The notes: generated by a model not told the origin, from the letters alone. Numbered from the stretch's first letter, positions 27,401 to 35,931 are shown. The stretch is DNA of 64,000 bases from Gammaproteobacteria bacterium (GCA_021772975.1 JAJFKY010000001.1:124001-188000), one strand, 5' to 3'. Numbers and translations: made by a program.

Positions 27401-29746
27401 CCCGGACAAAACTGGGACGGTGCCCAGACCACCATTCAGCGCTTCGGCACTGACCCGCTGCTTAACCATCAGGGCGAGGACCGTACCCTGCGGACGGTGT
27501 TTACGCACGATCATTTCGGCCCCTCCACCCATCAACAGGTGGGTTTATATGGTGCGATGCTGGTGGAGCCTTCCGGCACCAACTGGTTCAATGCCGTCAC
27601 CGGCGAGCAATTCCCGAGTGAGGACCGTGATGACGGTGGTCCAACCAGCTGGCAGGCGCTGATCGAAGGCCACGATTCAGTCGAGAGTTTCCGCGAGTTC
27701 GCGATTGCCATGGGCGATCTGCAACTGGCCTATACCGCCGACAGCCGCTCCCAGCGCGCGGTGCCGGAGACCATCTGGTTCACCACCACTGGTGACGATT
27801 ACGCCAGTGCTTTGAACAACGGCAAGATTCCAGATGCATTGGCGGCTGAGTTCGACGCCCAGGGCGCGCCCCTGCCACCGGGCGCGACCGTCAAGCCCGC
27901 ACAAACGCCTGACCAATGGATTCTGCAACCCAACAGCCACGACACTTTTTTACTGACCCTCAACACCACCAGCCAACTGGATGTCAGAACCGAAACCATC
28001 AGTGCCTCCTGGGCGGATTTCGATGCCTCCATCTGGCCGCCGACCGCGGCACAGATTGCCGATGCACAGGGCAACGTGGAATCCGGCTATGCCCCCTTCC
28101 CGACGATCATTTCCGATCCGGGCGGCGGCGGCAATATCGGTATCTGGGTCAACAACTACCGCAATGAGCCGCTGGATTCGCGCATTCAGGGCAACGGCAG
28201 CGACAGTATCGCCACCGATCCTTCGTTTGCCTTCAGTTCGATTGAGCGCAGCAACCCGGCACTGAATTCTCAACCCACGCCAGGTGCGCCGATTGGCGAT
28301 GACCCGGATGGTTTCAAATATCCCGGCACCCCGCTGCTGCCGGAAGGTGAGGGCGGAGTGCAGGGCACTGATCCCTACACCCCCATGCTGCGCGCTTATG
28401 CCAACGATAACGTGGAAGTTCGCGCCATCGTCGGTGCGGTCGATTCGGTGCATTCATTTGGTATCCAGGGCGTCAACTGGCATGCCGAACCATCCTTCCC
28501 TGACTCAGGTTTCCGGGATGTGCAGGGCATGGGTATTTCCGAGCATTTTGAAATGCTGTTCAAATTGCCACCCGGTGACGGTGAACGCGCCGGATCGGTG
28601 GACAGACTGTATGCGCCATCCACCTCCAGCATGGGCATGACCAAAGGCGCCTGGGGCATCCTGCGGACTTACGATGAGCAGGTTCCCAATCTGGCCAGTT
28701 TATCCAATAACCCGCCGGGCCAGCACAATGTGTCAGGATTCTACGACCTGCCCTCCGGGCAGCAACCGGATAAGACCTTCAATATTACGGTCTCGCTGGC
28801 CAGCGATGGCAAGTCGCTGCAATATGAGGTGGGTGATCAGTTGATGAGTCCACTGGTACTCAGGGCGGCAGCCGGTGACTGGATCAGAGTCAATCTGACC
28901 AATGCATTAACCGCCGCGCAAGCGGCGACCTTGGGCACCCAGTGGGCCGGTGGCAACAGTGCCAATGCATCATCCAATGCTATTCAACCGGGCTCGTATC
29001 ATGCCTCCGCCAATGTCGGCATCAGCCCGCGCCTGATCAGCTACGATGCGAACCAGAGCAGCGGTTTGAACATTGGTTTGAATGGCGTGACCGATCAACA
29101 ATATCAGACGGTTGCACCGGGCCAGACCCAATCGTTTACCTGGTATGCCGGCAATATGTCGCTGGATCACAACAACCAGCGGGTACTGACGCCGGTGGAG
29201 TTTGGCGGGGTCAATCTGATCACTTCGGATCAGATCCTGCAGACCTCTTATGGTCTGTTTGGCGCATTGGTCATTGAACCCGCGGGTTCGCAATGGGCGG
29301 TGTCTGACAATCACAGCCTGACCGCCAGTATTCAGGATGCCGATGGCAACCTTCTGTTTACGGAAATCGTGATCGCCAATAACAATATCAGCGCCACCAA
29401 TAACAACACCATCGCCGCCAGCGCGGTGGCTGGATCCCAGGTACGCTTCCGGGTATTAAACCCTAACAATGGCGCACCGGGCCAGGTCAATGACAGCGCC
29501 AATGTGATCACCATTGAAGGCCATAACTGGCCGGAAGAGCCTTATGTCCTGGACTCCACGGTGATCAGCAATAACCCGATCACCCAAACCATGGGTACCC
29601 AGCAGGTCACCAGCATCGAAAGCTATAACCTGGTGATTGACTCCGCGGGCGGGGTGGCCAAAACCACCGGCGAGTTCGACTTTTACTATTACCCGAACGG
29701 TCCTGGTACAACCAAACTCGGGACCCTGACGGTAACGCCGGAATGA
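24443..29746 (+). CDS. Giant multicopper oxidase (three cupredoxin regions, MofA-like size)
   Basis: This 1767-residue exported protein has a signal peptide (WIAALILTLAIAPVLHC). Copper motifs appear in an unusual order. A type 1/3 pair lies in the first third (HVHHQHAHQW, His525-532, and HCHIYPHFAQGM, residues 579-590, giving the T1 Cys580). The motifs normally found first come later (GQHIHLVKF, His909/911, and THDHFGPSTH, His1022-1030). The last third has cupredoxin-like segments (VNWHAEPSF, FTWYAGNMS) without a full site. Size and permuted order recall the large putative manganese oxidases (MofA, MnxG), which is suggestive only. Possible substrates are a metal ion or a phenolic. GGGAG is 7 bp upstream of the ATG, and the gene follows the DJ-1 gene after 55 bp. 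Confidence 0.88.
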   Translation: MYKMTAHWIAALILTLAIAPVLHCATLVAANTGKGVTDRTIRVNMVVIDQTIKNNRLGAEIPNGQIYVLARDVVPLSAPYDEHGNDTDQTYSLADLQAGEVRLRQYKRPRPIVLRANVGDILEIHFTNLMQPISNPTPAQTALNDAGVQVMGLDWLDDANATRVSPGQSHIYRYAATGEGVYMMFSPNGNSIPTSQLDVGLFGAVNVQPAEAEYYRSQVTEDDMELATYRVNQRFLNTWWTSTDPQVCQRYLDSSQTGLPENVAVRRQPVDENNGLICPKPGPDVLWEMRIPTRESGKTALLSSVLITSEGYLNTQQSQPVINYTAMYPGDHPRYGSPVLNMLVKNTADGSYELAHSDLTAIITGPGAGRFPYYLNSPSFIENPATPDRRQPYREFTIAYHISPNTQQAFEMFNPPHPLANMLAAGKDGFAVNYGIAGIAPEIVANRINVGPQGINQDGVDLLFEEFFLSAWAVGDPAVLVDNPANTGTRATKALYPDDPSNVYHSYMRDHVKFRVMNAGSVAPHVHHQHAHQWLHTPNSADGHYLDSQMINPGSTYTLEMTYNGSGNRNQTVGDSIFHCHIYPHFAQGMWSMWRVHDVFEQGTELDVSGTPVKGARALPDGEIIAGTPVPALVPLPGLAMAPTPAKAYLIDNGRRVAVDPVGEKANGEPIYKNPGFPFFIPGVAGHRAPHPPLDFAWQENPDKTPRLLTKAEAKKIPFREAGDIAYLDGGLPRNVVLGGTLEREFHTRWDFTKEVGKMVALELPETGTAIEQAAMDAHAIRSHASHLPNGLPGNFILNGLPPSPGAPFAAPEVDDDGNSTFNKRRYKAAVVQTDVVFNKQGWHYPQQRFITLLDDVKDTIAGERPPEPFFFRSETGETVEFWHTNLVPNYYELDDFQVRTPTDILGQHIHLVKFDVTSSDGAGNGFNYEDGTFSPAEVQARIESINKQGGLYVFDPKSQFKSVQQRKLTLSDYRDDYGNKLGNPPPGQNWDGAQTTIQRFGTDPLLNHQGEDRTLRTVFTHDHFGPSTHQQVGLYGAMLVEPSGTNWFNAVTGEQFPSEDRDDGGPTSWQALIEGHDSVESFREFAIAMGDLQLAYTADSRSQRAVPETIWFTTTGDDYASALNNGKIPDALAAEFDAQGAPLPPGATVKPAQTPDQWILQPNSHDTFLLTLNTTSQLDVRTETISASWADFDASIWPPTAAQIADAQGNVESGYAPFPTIISDPGGGGNIGIWVNNYRNEPLDSRIQGNGSDSIATDPSFAFSSIERSNPALNSQPTPGAPIGDDPDGFKYPGTPLLPEGEGGVQGTDPYTPMLRAYANDNVEVRAIVGAVDSVHSFGIQGVNWHAEPSFPDSGFRDVQGMGISEHFEMLFKLPPGDGERAGSVDRLYAPSTSSMGMTKGAWGILRTYDEQVPNLASLSNNPPGQHNVSGFYDLPSGQQPDKTFNITVSLASDGKSLQYEVGDQLMSPLVLRAAAGDWIRVNLTNALTAAQAATLGTQWAGGNSANASSNAIQPGSYHASANVGISPRLISYDANQSSGLNIGLNGVTDQQYQTVAPGQTQSFTWYAGNMSLDHNNQRVLTPVEFGGVNLITSDQILQTSYGLFGALVIEPAGSQWAVSDNHSLTASIQDADGNLLFTEIVIANNNISATNNNTIAASAVAGSQVRFRVLNPNNGAPGQVNDSANVITIEGHNWPEEPYVLDSTVISNNPITQTMGTQQVTSIESYNLVIDSAGGVAKTTGEFDFYYYPNGPGTTKLGTLTVTPE

Positions 29747-29753
29747 TCATGGC

Positions 29754-31637
29754 ATGCTGAATGAGTACCGCTGCTGGCTGAGGGTCATCTTCTGCGGTGG
29801 GCTATTGTTGCCCGCCGCATTATTGGCCGATTCAATCAGCCAGGTGAAAAAAAATGGTGTCAGCGTTGCTTTTGATGTAACGCCGCTGGCATCCGACGTC
29901 CCGACCGAAAGGTTGCGTGCTGACGAGCATGTCTCGATACAGTTTCGCATTCAGGATGCCAATCACCAGCCACTCAGCGGGCTGTACCCGGCGGCCTGGA
30001 TTCACCCCGGCAGCCCGGAAGAGGACGGTGCGGAAGATATCTGCATCAACAAAGCCAAAGCGTTTATCGGCGGCAGCCTGTTATCCCGTGCCGAACTGGA
30101 TCTGAATGTCTACTATGTTTTAACCCTGAATCAGGATGCCACCATCAGCGTGGTCGACCCCCTGTTTGGCTTCGGCGGCTCCAAGCTGCTGACCATGCTG
30201 TCATTAAATGGCGTGGGCTATGACTGGGCGGTGTCGAGCGGTCAGCAACAGGTGTATGTGTCGCTGCCGTCCGCCGATGCCATCGCGGCAATCAACACCG
30301 CCAACTGGCAAATTACCCATCACGCCAGTGATGGTCAGTGGCAGGCGCCGACCACGTTGAAATTGCCGCCCAATCAGGCTTATTTATGGGCTCTGGTGGA
30401 TGGCGGCGTGGCCCTGTTCAACCGCCAGCCGTTTGCGCTGCGGACTGTTATCCCCACCCCGAGCAAGCCTGTTGCGCTGACTTTCTCAGCCGATGGCCGC
30501 TTCGCCTATACCATGACGCATAACCAGCTCAGCGTGATTGATACCGACAGCCTGTCGGTGGCCACCACCATCACGTTGGGCGAGCTGCCGGTATCCATGG
30601 ATTATTCCGTGCTGGCTGAACAGCTGTATATCTCACATGCCGGCAGTGGCGAGATATGGGTGATTGATGGTCAACAACACACCATCAGCCAGATCATCGC
30701 CGCCGAACCCGGCATTGGCATGCTGCGGTTTGCACCCGGTGGGCGCTGGGGCATGCTGGTTAATCCTATGACCGATCGATTGTCGATCATTGATTCAGCC
30801 AAGCAGGCCATCGTGCAAAGCGGCCGGGTGGAAGGCCGTCCGGAATATATCGCTTTTTCCGATAACCTGGGATATATCCGGCATGCGGACAGTTCCAATC
30901 TGTACATGATTACCTTGGACGACCAGAACCTGGGTCGGCCCGGCGCGGATATTCCGACCGTTGATACCCCCGGCGGCGACAGCCCGCCCGGCCTGATAGC
31001 TATACCCAGTGGCAGCGATGGCATTGTGCAGGCGCCCGGCAGCAATGCCGTACTGGTTTCCAATTATCATGACAAGGCGGTGTATTTTTACAAAGAAGGC
31101 ATGGCCGCGCCGATGGGCCAGTTCAATAATTATGGAAAGTTTCCGCGCGCGGTGCTGGCCATTGACCATAGCCTGCGGGAGCGTGAATTACCCGGGGTGT
31201 ATTCAACAACCACCGTATTGCCTGAACCCGGCCACTATCAGGCGATCTATTTTATGGACTCACCGCGGCTGGTGCATTGCTTTGCTTTTGATATTGAGCC
31301 CTCGCTGGAACAGGCTGGGCAACCGCCTGTTGACCAGCTGCTGATCACGCCAATAGTTACTGAGCCTGATCTAAAAGCCGGTCGTGCTGTAAAGCTGGCT
31401 TTTCAGGTTACGTCTCAAGCTGCGGACGCAGCACCGTCAGCCGAACAATATGAGGGCACGATCATTCTGGCGTCCGGGCTTTGGCGGCAACGCTTATCAA
31501 CCGAGGCGAGCACCGACAACACAGTCAGCCTGGAATTTACACCGCCGCTGCCGGGTACTTATTATGTCTATCTCAAGCCTGCCAACAGCCAGACACCTCA
31601 ACATCAGCATAAATTCAGCTATGTTGTTTCTCCATAA
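29754..31637 (+). CDS. Secreted YVTN-type beta-propeller protein
   Basis: This 627-residue protein has a signal peptide (LRVIFCGGLLLPAALLAD). After an N-terminal beta domain, from about residue 120 it shows repeated propeller blades such as KPVALTFSADGRFAYTMTHNQLSVIDTDSLSVATTI and GEIWVIDGQQHTISQIIAAEPGIGMLRFAPGG. The C-terminal 120 residues look like an Ig-like domain (GTYYVYLKPANSQTPQHQHKF). It starts 7 bp after the oxidase stop and overlaps the SCO1-like gene by 17 bp. Such propellers usually bind a partner or scaffold an extracytoplasmic complex, here probably with the multicopper oxidase. No catalytic residues are evident. Confidence 0.83.
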   Translation: MLNEYRCWLRVIFCGGLLLPAALLADSISQVKKNGVSVAFDVTPLASDVPTERLRADEHVSIQFRIQDANHQPLSGLYPAAWIHPGSPEEDGAEDICINKAKAFIGGSLLSRAELDLNVYYVLTLNQDATISVVDPLFGFGGSKLLTMLSLNGVGYDWAVSSGQQQVYVSLPSADAIAAINTANWQITHHASDGQWQAPTTLKLPPNQAYLWALVDGGVALFNRQPFALRTVIPTPSKPVALTFSADGRFAYTMTHNQLSVIDTDSLSVATTITLGELPVSMDYSVLAEQLYISHAGSGEIWVIDGQQHTISQIIAAEPGIGMLRFAPGGRWGMLVNPMTDRLSIIDSAKQAIVQSGRVEGRPEYIAFSDNLGYIRHADSSNLYMITLDDQNLGRPGADIPTVDTPGGDSPPGLIAIPSGSDGIVQAPGSNAVLVSNYHDKAVYFYKEGMAAPMGQFNNYGKFPRAVLAIDHSLRERELPGVYSTTTVLPEPGHYQAIYFMDSPRLVHCFAFDIEPSLEQAGQPPVDQLLITPIVTEPDLKAGRAVKLAFQVTSQAADAAPSAEQYEGTIILASGLWRQRLSTEASTDNTVSLEFTPPLPGTYYVYLKPANSQTPQHQHKFSYVVSP

Positions 31638-32214
31638 ATGCTGGCGCTGCCTGGCGGTCATTGCGCTGCTCACCTCGACCAGCCTCGCAGTGGCTGTCAC
31701 ACCGGTTGCACAACAACACTCGATTCCAAACACGCCGGTGCTCAACCAGGCGGGCGATGATCTGCGCTTCTACAACGACCTGATCAAAGGCCGCACAGTG
31801 GCGATCAATTTTGTATTTACCCGTTGTGGCATGGTCTGTCCGCTGCTGGGTTTTCGCTTCGGTCAGTTACGCCAGCAGCTGGATAAAACCCCGAATGCGG
31901 CGGTGCAGCTGATTTCGATCAGCACCGATCCCAACTATGACACACCGGCAAGAATGCAGGCCTGGGCCGAGCAATTTCATACCGGCGCCGGCTGGACTCA
32001 GGTGACCGGCAACAAACAGGACATTGATCATCTGTTAAAGTCACTCAAGGCTTTCAGCGCCGACAAGCAGGACCACAGCAGCCTGGTGCTGCTGATCGAC
32101 GATCAACGCAATGAATGGAAATGGATTGATGGCGCAAGCGATCCACAGGTTATTCAGGATGCCCTGGCAGCATGGCGGGCGCCGGATCAAGCCGCAGTCG
32201 AGTCCAGCCGGTAA
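31621..32214 (+). CDS. SCO1/SenC-family copper chaperone
   Basis: The start at 31621 (MLFLHKCWRCLAVIALL) gives a proper signal anchor, so the tracked start at 31450 is rejected; the length is 197 residues. The thioredoxin-like core carries the copper ligands: CxxxC at Cys69/Cys73 (TRCGMVCPLLGF) and the conserved His in QDHSSLVLLID. SCO proteins deliver copper to cytochrome oxidase CuA; here, among copper oxidases and with no cytochrome oxidase gene in view, delivery to the multicopper or type-3 enzymes is inferred. It overlaps its upstream neighbour by 17 bp and its downstream neighbour by at least 55 bp. Confidence 0.9.
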   Translation: MLFLHKCWRCLAVIALLTSTSLAVAVTPVAQQHSIPNTPVLNQAGDDLRFYNDLIKGRTVAINFVFTRCGMVCPLLGFRFGQLRQQLDKTPNAAVQLISISTDPNYDTPARMQAWAEQFHTGAGWTQVTGNKQDIDHLLKSLKAFSADKQDHSSLVLLIDDQRNEWKWIDGASDPQVIQDALAAWRAPDQAAVESSR

Positions 32215-33523
32215 CGCATCCAACGGCGTTCGCCTGGCTGCCTGTTGGTTTGCGTCGCTAGTTTTCAGCACCCAATTACCTGCCGATACCGGCACGGATA
32301 TTTACCAGCAGGGCATCACCGAATCCGGGCAGGCCAGTATCGGCGCCCAGCAAACCACAGCATCGGCCAGCCTGTTCCCCTGCATCAACTGCCATGGTGA
32401 ACGCGCCGTGGGAAGCAAAGAATCCGGCGTCGCCGCACCCAACATCACCTGGTGGCAGCTGACCCAGCCTTACCGCAAAGACCTGGATGGCGGCCGGCCA
32501 CGCAACCCCTATGACAAGCGCCTGCTGCAACGGTTATTAACCCAGGGCATTGATTCAGACGGCCAGTCGCTGGCCGCGAACATGCCGCGTTATGACCTCA
32601 ATGAGATTGAGATTGATGCGCTGATCACCTACCTGCAGGACATTGCCCGACAATCTGTCAGCGGCGTAAGCAGCGATGCCATCCACCTGGGACTGCGGTT
32701 GCCTGATAAAACGGGACTGGCCGAGTCCATGACGATCACGGTCAATGCATTGGTCGATAATATCAACGCAGCAGGTGGTATTTATGGCAGACAATTGCGC
32801 TTGCATGCGTTGCCCCAGGCACCACTTGCTGAACCGGTGTTTGCCGTCATTGACCTGAGCATGTCGGAACATCAGTCCAGCATGACGGATCAAGTGACAC
32901 TGGGCATTTTTGAATCACGCGGGGACAGTGACTTCGCTTATTTTTTATATCCGCATCCAGCCAGCTATGCGCAGCAACAATCAACTGTTGCCATCGAGCG
33001 TGGCTGGCAGGTTATTGATCTCGTTGATGAATCGGTACTTAACCAACTGAATCAATCCAGCTCCGCTGATGACCGGTTGATCGCTATACTGCACCGTCAG
33101 CAATCGATTCCGCTACTGCAACTGCTGAATAGACTTAAGCATTTACAGCGCGCTCCGATCATTCTGACCGACTCACTATCACCAACACAGCCAGCGTCAA
33201 TAAAAAACTATCCGGCGCCGATTTATCTGCTGACCCCACCGGGTCCGGAGTCGGTTTCCCGGGCAGGCCAGCTGGAATATGCTCAACTGGCACGGCAGTC
33301 GGGTTTCTCCGATGGCCATCTGCAGCCCAGGCTGTGGGCCTTGACGCTGATCAAGTTGCTGACCACGGTGCTGGAGCAATCCGGCAAGCACCTGAGCCAG
33401 CAGGTTTTTATCGAAACACTGCAGAGCCAGGTCGATTTAGCTACCGTCTTCGGCCCGTTATTAAGCTACTCCGCCAATCGCAGAGTGGGTAGTAACAGCA
33501 TGATCCTGGTGCAGATCAACTGA
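32111..33523 (+). CDS. Cytochrome c fused to a periplasmic binding-protein-like domain
   Basis: Up to 470 residues; the true start is uncertain (ATG at 32111, 32129 or 32159), because the export signal (VRLAACWFASLVFSTQLPAD) begins well inside the frame and overlaps the SCO1-like gene. A single c-type haem site, CINCHGE, is followed by a Met/Pro-rich acceptor region (LAANMPRYDLNEIEIDALITYLQDIA), as in class I cytochromes. The C-terminal half (AESMTITVNALVDNINAAGGIYGRQLRL) resembles type 1 solute-binding proteins of the branched amino-acid group. The combination suggests a periplasmic electron acceptor that also senses or docks a ligand. It is the last gene of the cluster. Confidence 0.83.
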   Translation: MNGNGLMAQAIHRLFRMPWQHGGRRIKPQSSPAGNASNGVRLAACWFASLVFSTQLPADTGTDIYQQGITESGQASIGAQQTTASASLFPCINCHGERAVGSKESGVAAPNITWWQLTQPYRKDLDGGRPRNPYDKRLLQRLLTQGIDSDGQSLAANMPRYDLNEIEIDALITYLQDIARQSVSGVSSDAIHLGLRLPDKTGLAESMTITVNALVDNINAAGGIYGRQLRLHALPQAPLAEPVFAVIDLSMSEHQSSMTDQVTLGIFESRGDSDFAYFLYPHPASYAQQQSTVAIERGWQVIDLVDESVLNQLNQSSSADDRLIAILHRQQSIPLLQLLNRLKHLQRAPIILTDSLSPTQPASIKNYPAPIYLLTPPGPESVSRAGQLEYAQLARQSGFSDGHLQPRLWALTLIKLLTTVLEQSGKHLSQQVFIETLQSQVDLATVFGPLLSYSANRRVGSNSMILVQIN

Positions 33524-33735
33524 CCAGCCGGAATGATCCTGGTTAATAGCATCGATAAACCGGGCATATTCCGCGAAACATCAGCCGCGGGTAATATTCC
33601 GATGCTTCACGGACATCGTCTCTAACCTGGATACAGTCCAGGCATAACACCTGTGCGGCTCGCCAGCCAAATCTGCTCAAGCAAAATGCTATATTAAACT
33701 GAGGGTAGGAAATAACGGGCACAGGGAGCTTCAGT

Positions 33736-34488
33736 ATGAATATCAATCGCCATATGCGCCTTTTCAGCAGCTTGCTGCTTGGTTGTTTAATCTGCACTTC
33801 CGTCTGGAGCCAGAGAGATGGCACAGCCGGCCTGTTTGTACAGGCTGGACAGGCCAGCACACCGAATCCACTGACAACCGTGCCTACCCCCACCTCTTCG
33901 GGCCCGGCAGCCTGCATTCATATTAATAATATCGATAGCCTGGATGGACTGGATGATCCTGATAACGTGGTGCTGGATTTTTTCATCGGCGCCGGCAATG
34001 AATTAACCGGCCTGTCATGGGACATTAATATTGCCACCGCGGGAGTAAGCTGGTTATCCGACGCAACCATTCAGTTTTCCAGCTCAGACGGTTCCGCCGA
34101 CCCGAATGCCTTTAATCTGGCGCCTGGTTTTGGACAGAATATGCCCGGCGCCATGGATTTCAGTTCCAATGGCATCGTGCCCTTTGCCAGCATCCCGATG
34201 AACAATGTGGTGGTCAATGCCGACGGTATATTGCGCCTGCAGTTTTTTGAATCGTTTGATGATGTCAGTGATGTGCCTGATGCGATCTGGAACGAAGCAG
34301 CCAACAGCAGCGTCTGCCCCGGGATTTTTCTGCAGTGCAGTGATCAGATATCCTGCGGTTGGGTGGTTGATCTGGCGCCACCGCCACCTATCCCCAGCTT
34401 GTCCTCCTGGGGTATCTGGGTATTACTGCTGCTGTTGCTGAGTGCCGGCCTGATCAGTTTGACAGGCTGGCGTGACCAGCGGGGCTAG
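33736..34488 (+). CDS. Secreted hypothetical protein with IPTL-CTERM-like sorting tail
   Basis: This 250-residue protein has an N-terminal signal (MRLFSSLLLGCLICTSVWS), a beta-rich body with acidic, Asn-rich loops, and a tripartite C-terminus: Pro-rich linker, IPSLSSWG motif, hydrophobic helix (IWVLLLLLLSAGLISL) and basic end (GWRDQRG). That pattern matches IPTL-CTERM-type sorting signals, which direct proteins to the cell surface through a dedicated membrane enzyme. Function of the body is unknown. It is separated from the oxidase cluster by 212 bp and has a GGGAG-type site before its ATG. Confidence 0.8.
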   Translation: MNINRHMRLFSSLLLGCLICTSVWSQRDGTAGLFVQAGQASTPNPLTTVPTPTSSGPAACIHINNIDSLDGLDDPDNVVLDFFIGAGNELTGLSWDINIATAGVSWLSDATIQFSSSDGSADPNAFNLAPGFGQNMPGAMDFSSNGIVPFASIPMNNVVVNADGILRLQFFESFDDVSDVPDAIWNEAANSSVCPGIFLQCSDQISCGWVVDLAPPPPIPSLSSWGIWVLLLLLLSAGLISLTGWRDQRG

Positions 34489-34632
34489 CTGAGCTTTAAG
34501 CACCGGTGGTGGAAAATTCCACATCCGTTGTTTGCCATTACCAGTCTCACAAACCGCCAGGCGGTGCGCGCGTGATTGGTAAAGCCACTATTAGCGGTAT
34601 ATTCTTTATCACGCCTGTGCACAGAGTAAGCT

Positions 34633-35265
34633 ATGCTCAACACTGACAATGCCATCTCCACTGCCCCCAGGGCCGATGGACGGATTACCCGCTGGCTGGG
34701 TGTGTGGCTATTGCTGGTATGGATAATCGCAGCCATCGCGCCCAGTTACCGGCAGGACTGGCTGCTGGAAAATATTCTGGTGTTTGCCGGTGCCGCGGTG
34801 GTCTTGCCCAACTACCGGCGATTACCCTGGAGCACCGGCACTTATATGGCCTTGACCCTGTTTCTGACCCTGCATTTAATTGGCGCGCATTACACCTATT
34901 CGGAAACGCCTATTGGTGATTGGATGGCCGCGGCCTTTGACTGGCAGCGTAACCATTATGACCGGCTGGTGCATTTCAGTTTTGGCTTGTTGCTGGCTCC
35001 TGCCCTGCAGCAGCTTATCCGTTATCAGGCGGGCGCGCGGCGCGGCTGGGATCTGGTGCTGACGGCTGCCGTTGTGCTTGGCCTCAGCGGTTTGTTTGAA
35101 ATCATCGAAGCCATTGCGGCAATGATTGTCAGTCCGGAACTGGGACTGGCTTATCTGGGCACCCAGGGCGACATATGGGATGCACAAAAAGACAGTGCCC
35201 TGGCGTTGCTGGGAGGTGTACTGTACGTGCTCTGGCTTGCCGTACGCAGACGTTTTGACCGCTAG
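34633..35265 (+). CDS. DUF2238/YjdF-like integral membrane protein
   Basis: This 210-residue protein has about six transmembrane helices (WLGVWLLLVWIIAAIAP, NILVFAGAAVVL, YMALTLFLTLHLIGAH, FSFGLLLAPALQQL, LVLTAAVVLGLSGLFEIIEAI, ALALLGGVLYVLWLAV). The HYTYSETPIGDWM, NHYDRLVHFSFG and GTQGDIWDAQKDSALA motifs match the DUF2238 (YjdF) family. Acidic and His residues in those motifs could bind a metal. The role of the family is not established. It is a single gene between the CTERM protein and the LysE-type exporter. Confidence 0.88.
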   Translation: MLNTDNAISTAPRADGRITRWLGVWLLLVWIIAAIAPSYRQDWLLENILVFAGAAVVLPNYRRLPWSTGTYMALTLFLTLHLIGAHYTYSETPIGDWMAAAFDWQRNHYDRLVHFSFGLLLAPALQQLIRYQAGARRGWDLVLTAAVVLGLSGLFEIIEAIAAMIVSPELGLAYLGTQGDIWDAQKDSALALLGGVLYVLWLAVRRRFDR

Positions 35266-35307
35266 TTCTTTATTACTGAATGCATTTAGACCTACCGAAC
35301 TGACAGT

Positions 35308-35931
35308 TTGACTGCCTTACTCCCCTCTTTTCTGCTGACCACGCTGCTGATTGAACTGACGCCTGGCCCGAACATGGCGTATCTGTCATTGGTCAGCGCC
35401 ATTGAAGGCCGCAAGGCAGGGCTGGCGGCAACCACCGGCATTGCGCTGGGATTGTTAATCATCGGGATGGCGGCGGCGATAGGACTGGGTGGCCTGATTG
35501 CCGCTTCGGCCTTTGCCTTTCAGCTGTTGCGCTGGGCGGGGGTGCTGTACTTGCTGTGGCTGGCCTGGGAGGCCTGGACCAGCACCCAGGAGGTGTCACC
35601 CGGTCACATGATAAAACCTGCACCAGCGATCAGGCATTTCCGGCGCGGCCTGATCACCAACCTGCTGAATCCCAAAGCGGGCCTGTTTTTTATTGTGATA
35701 CTGCCGGGCTTTACTGATACCACTCAACCGATGGTTGCCCAGACCACCAGTCTGACGCTTATTTACGTGCTGTTGGCCACGCTGGTGCATCTGGTCCTGG
35801 TGCTGCTGGCCGGACACGCTAACCGCTGGTTCAATCATGCTGATCGGCAGCGCATTGCGAGGCGAATATTTGCCCTGCTGTTGCTGGCGGTAGCAATCTG
35901 GTTTTTGTGGTCCTCACGGATGGCCGCCTGA
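35308..35931 (+). CDS. LysE-family amino-acid/metabolite exporter
   Basis: This 207-residue inner-membrane protein begins at a TTG (MTALLPSFLLTTLLIELTPGPNMAYLSLVSAIEGRKAGLAATTGIALG). The N-terminal LTPGPN motif, the GLITNLLNPKAGLFFIVILPGF segment and six hydrophobic helices are diagnostic of the LysE/RhtB group, which exports amino acids or their derivatives by proton exchange. The substrate cannot be assigned. It lies 42 bp after the YjdF-like gene and converges with soxR, ending 10 bp before the soxR stop. Confidence 0.9.
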   Translation: MTALLPSFLLTTLLIELTPGPNMAYLSLVSAIEGRKAGLAATTGIALGLLIIGMAAAIGLGGLIAASAFAFQLLRWAGVLYLLWLAWEAWTSTQEVSPGHMIKPAPAIRHFRRGLITNLLNPKAGLFFIVILPGFTDTTQPMVAQTTSLTLIYVLLATLVHLVLVLLAGHANRWFNHADRQRIARRIFALLLLAVAIWFLWSSRMAA

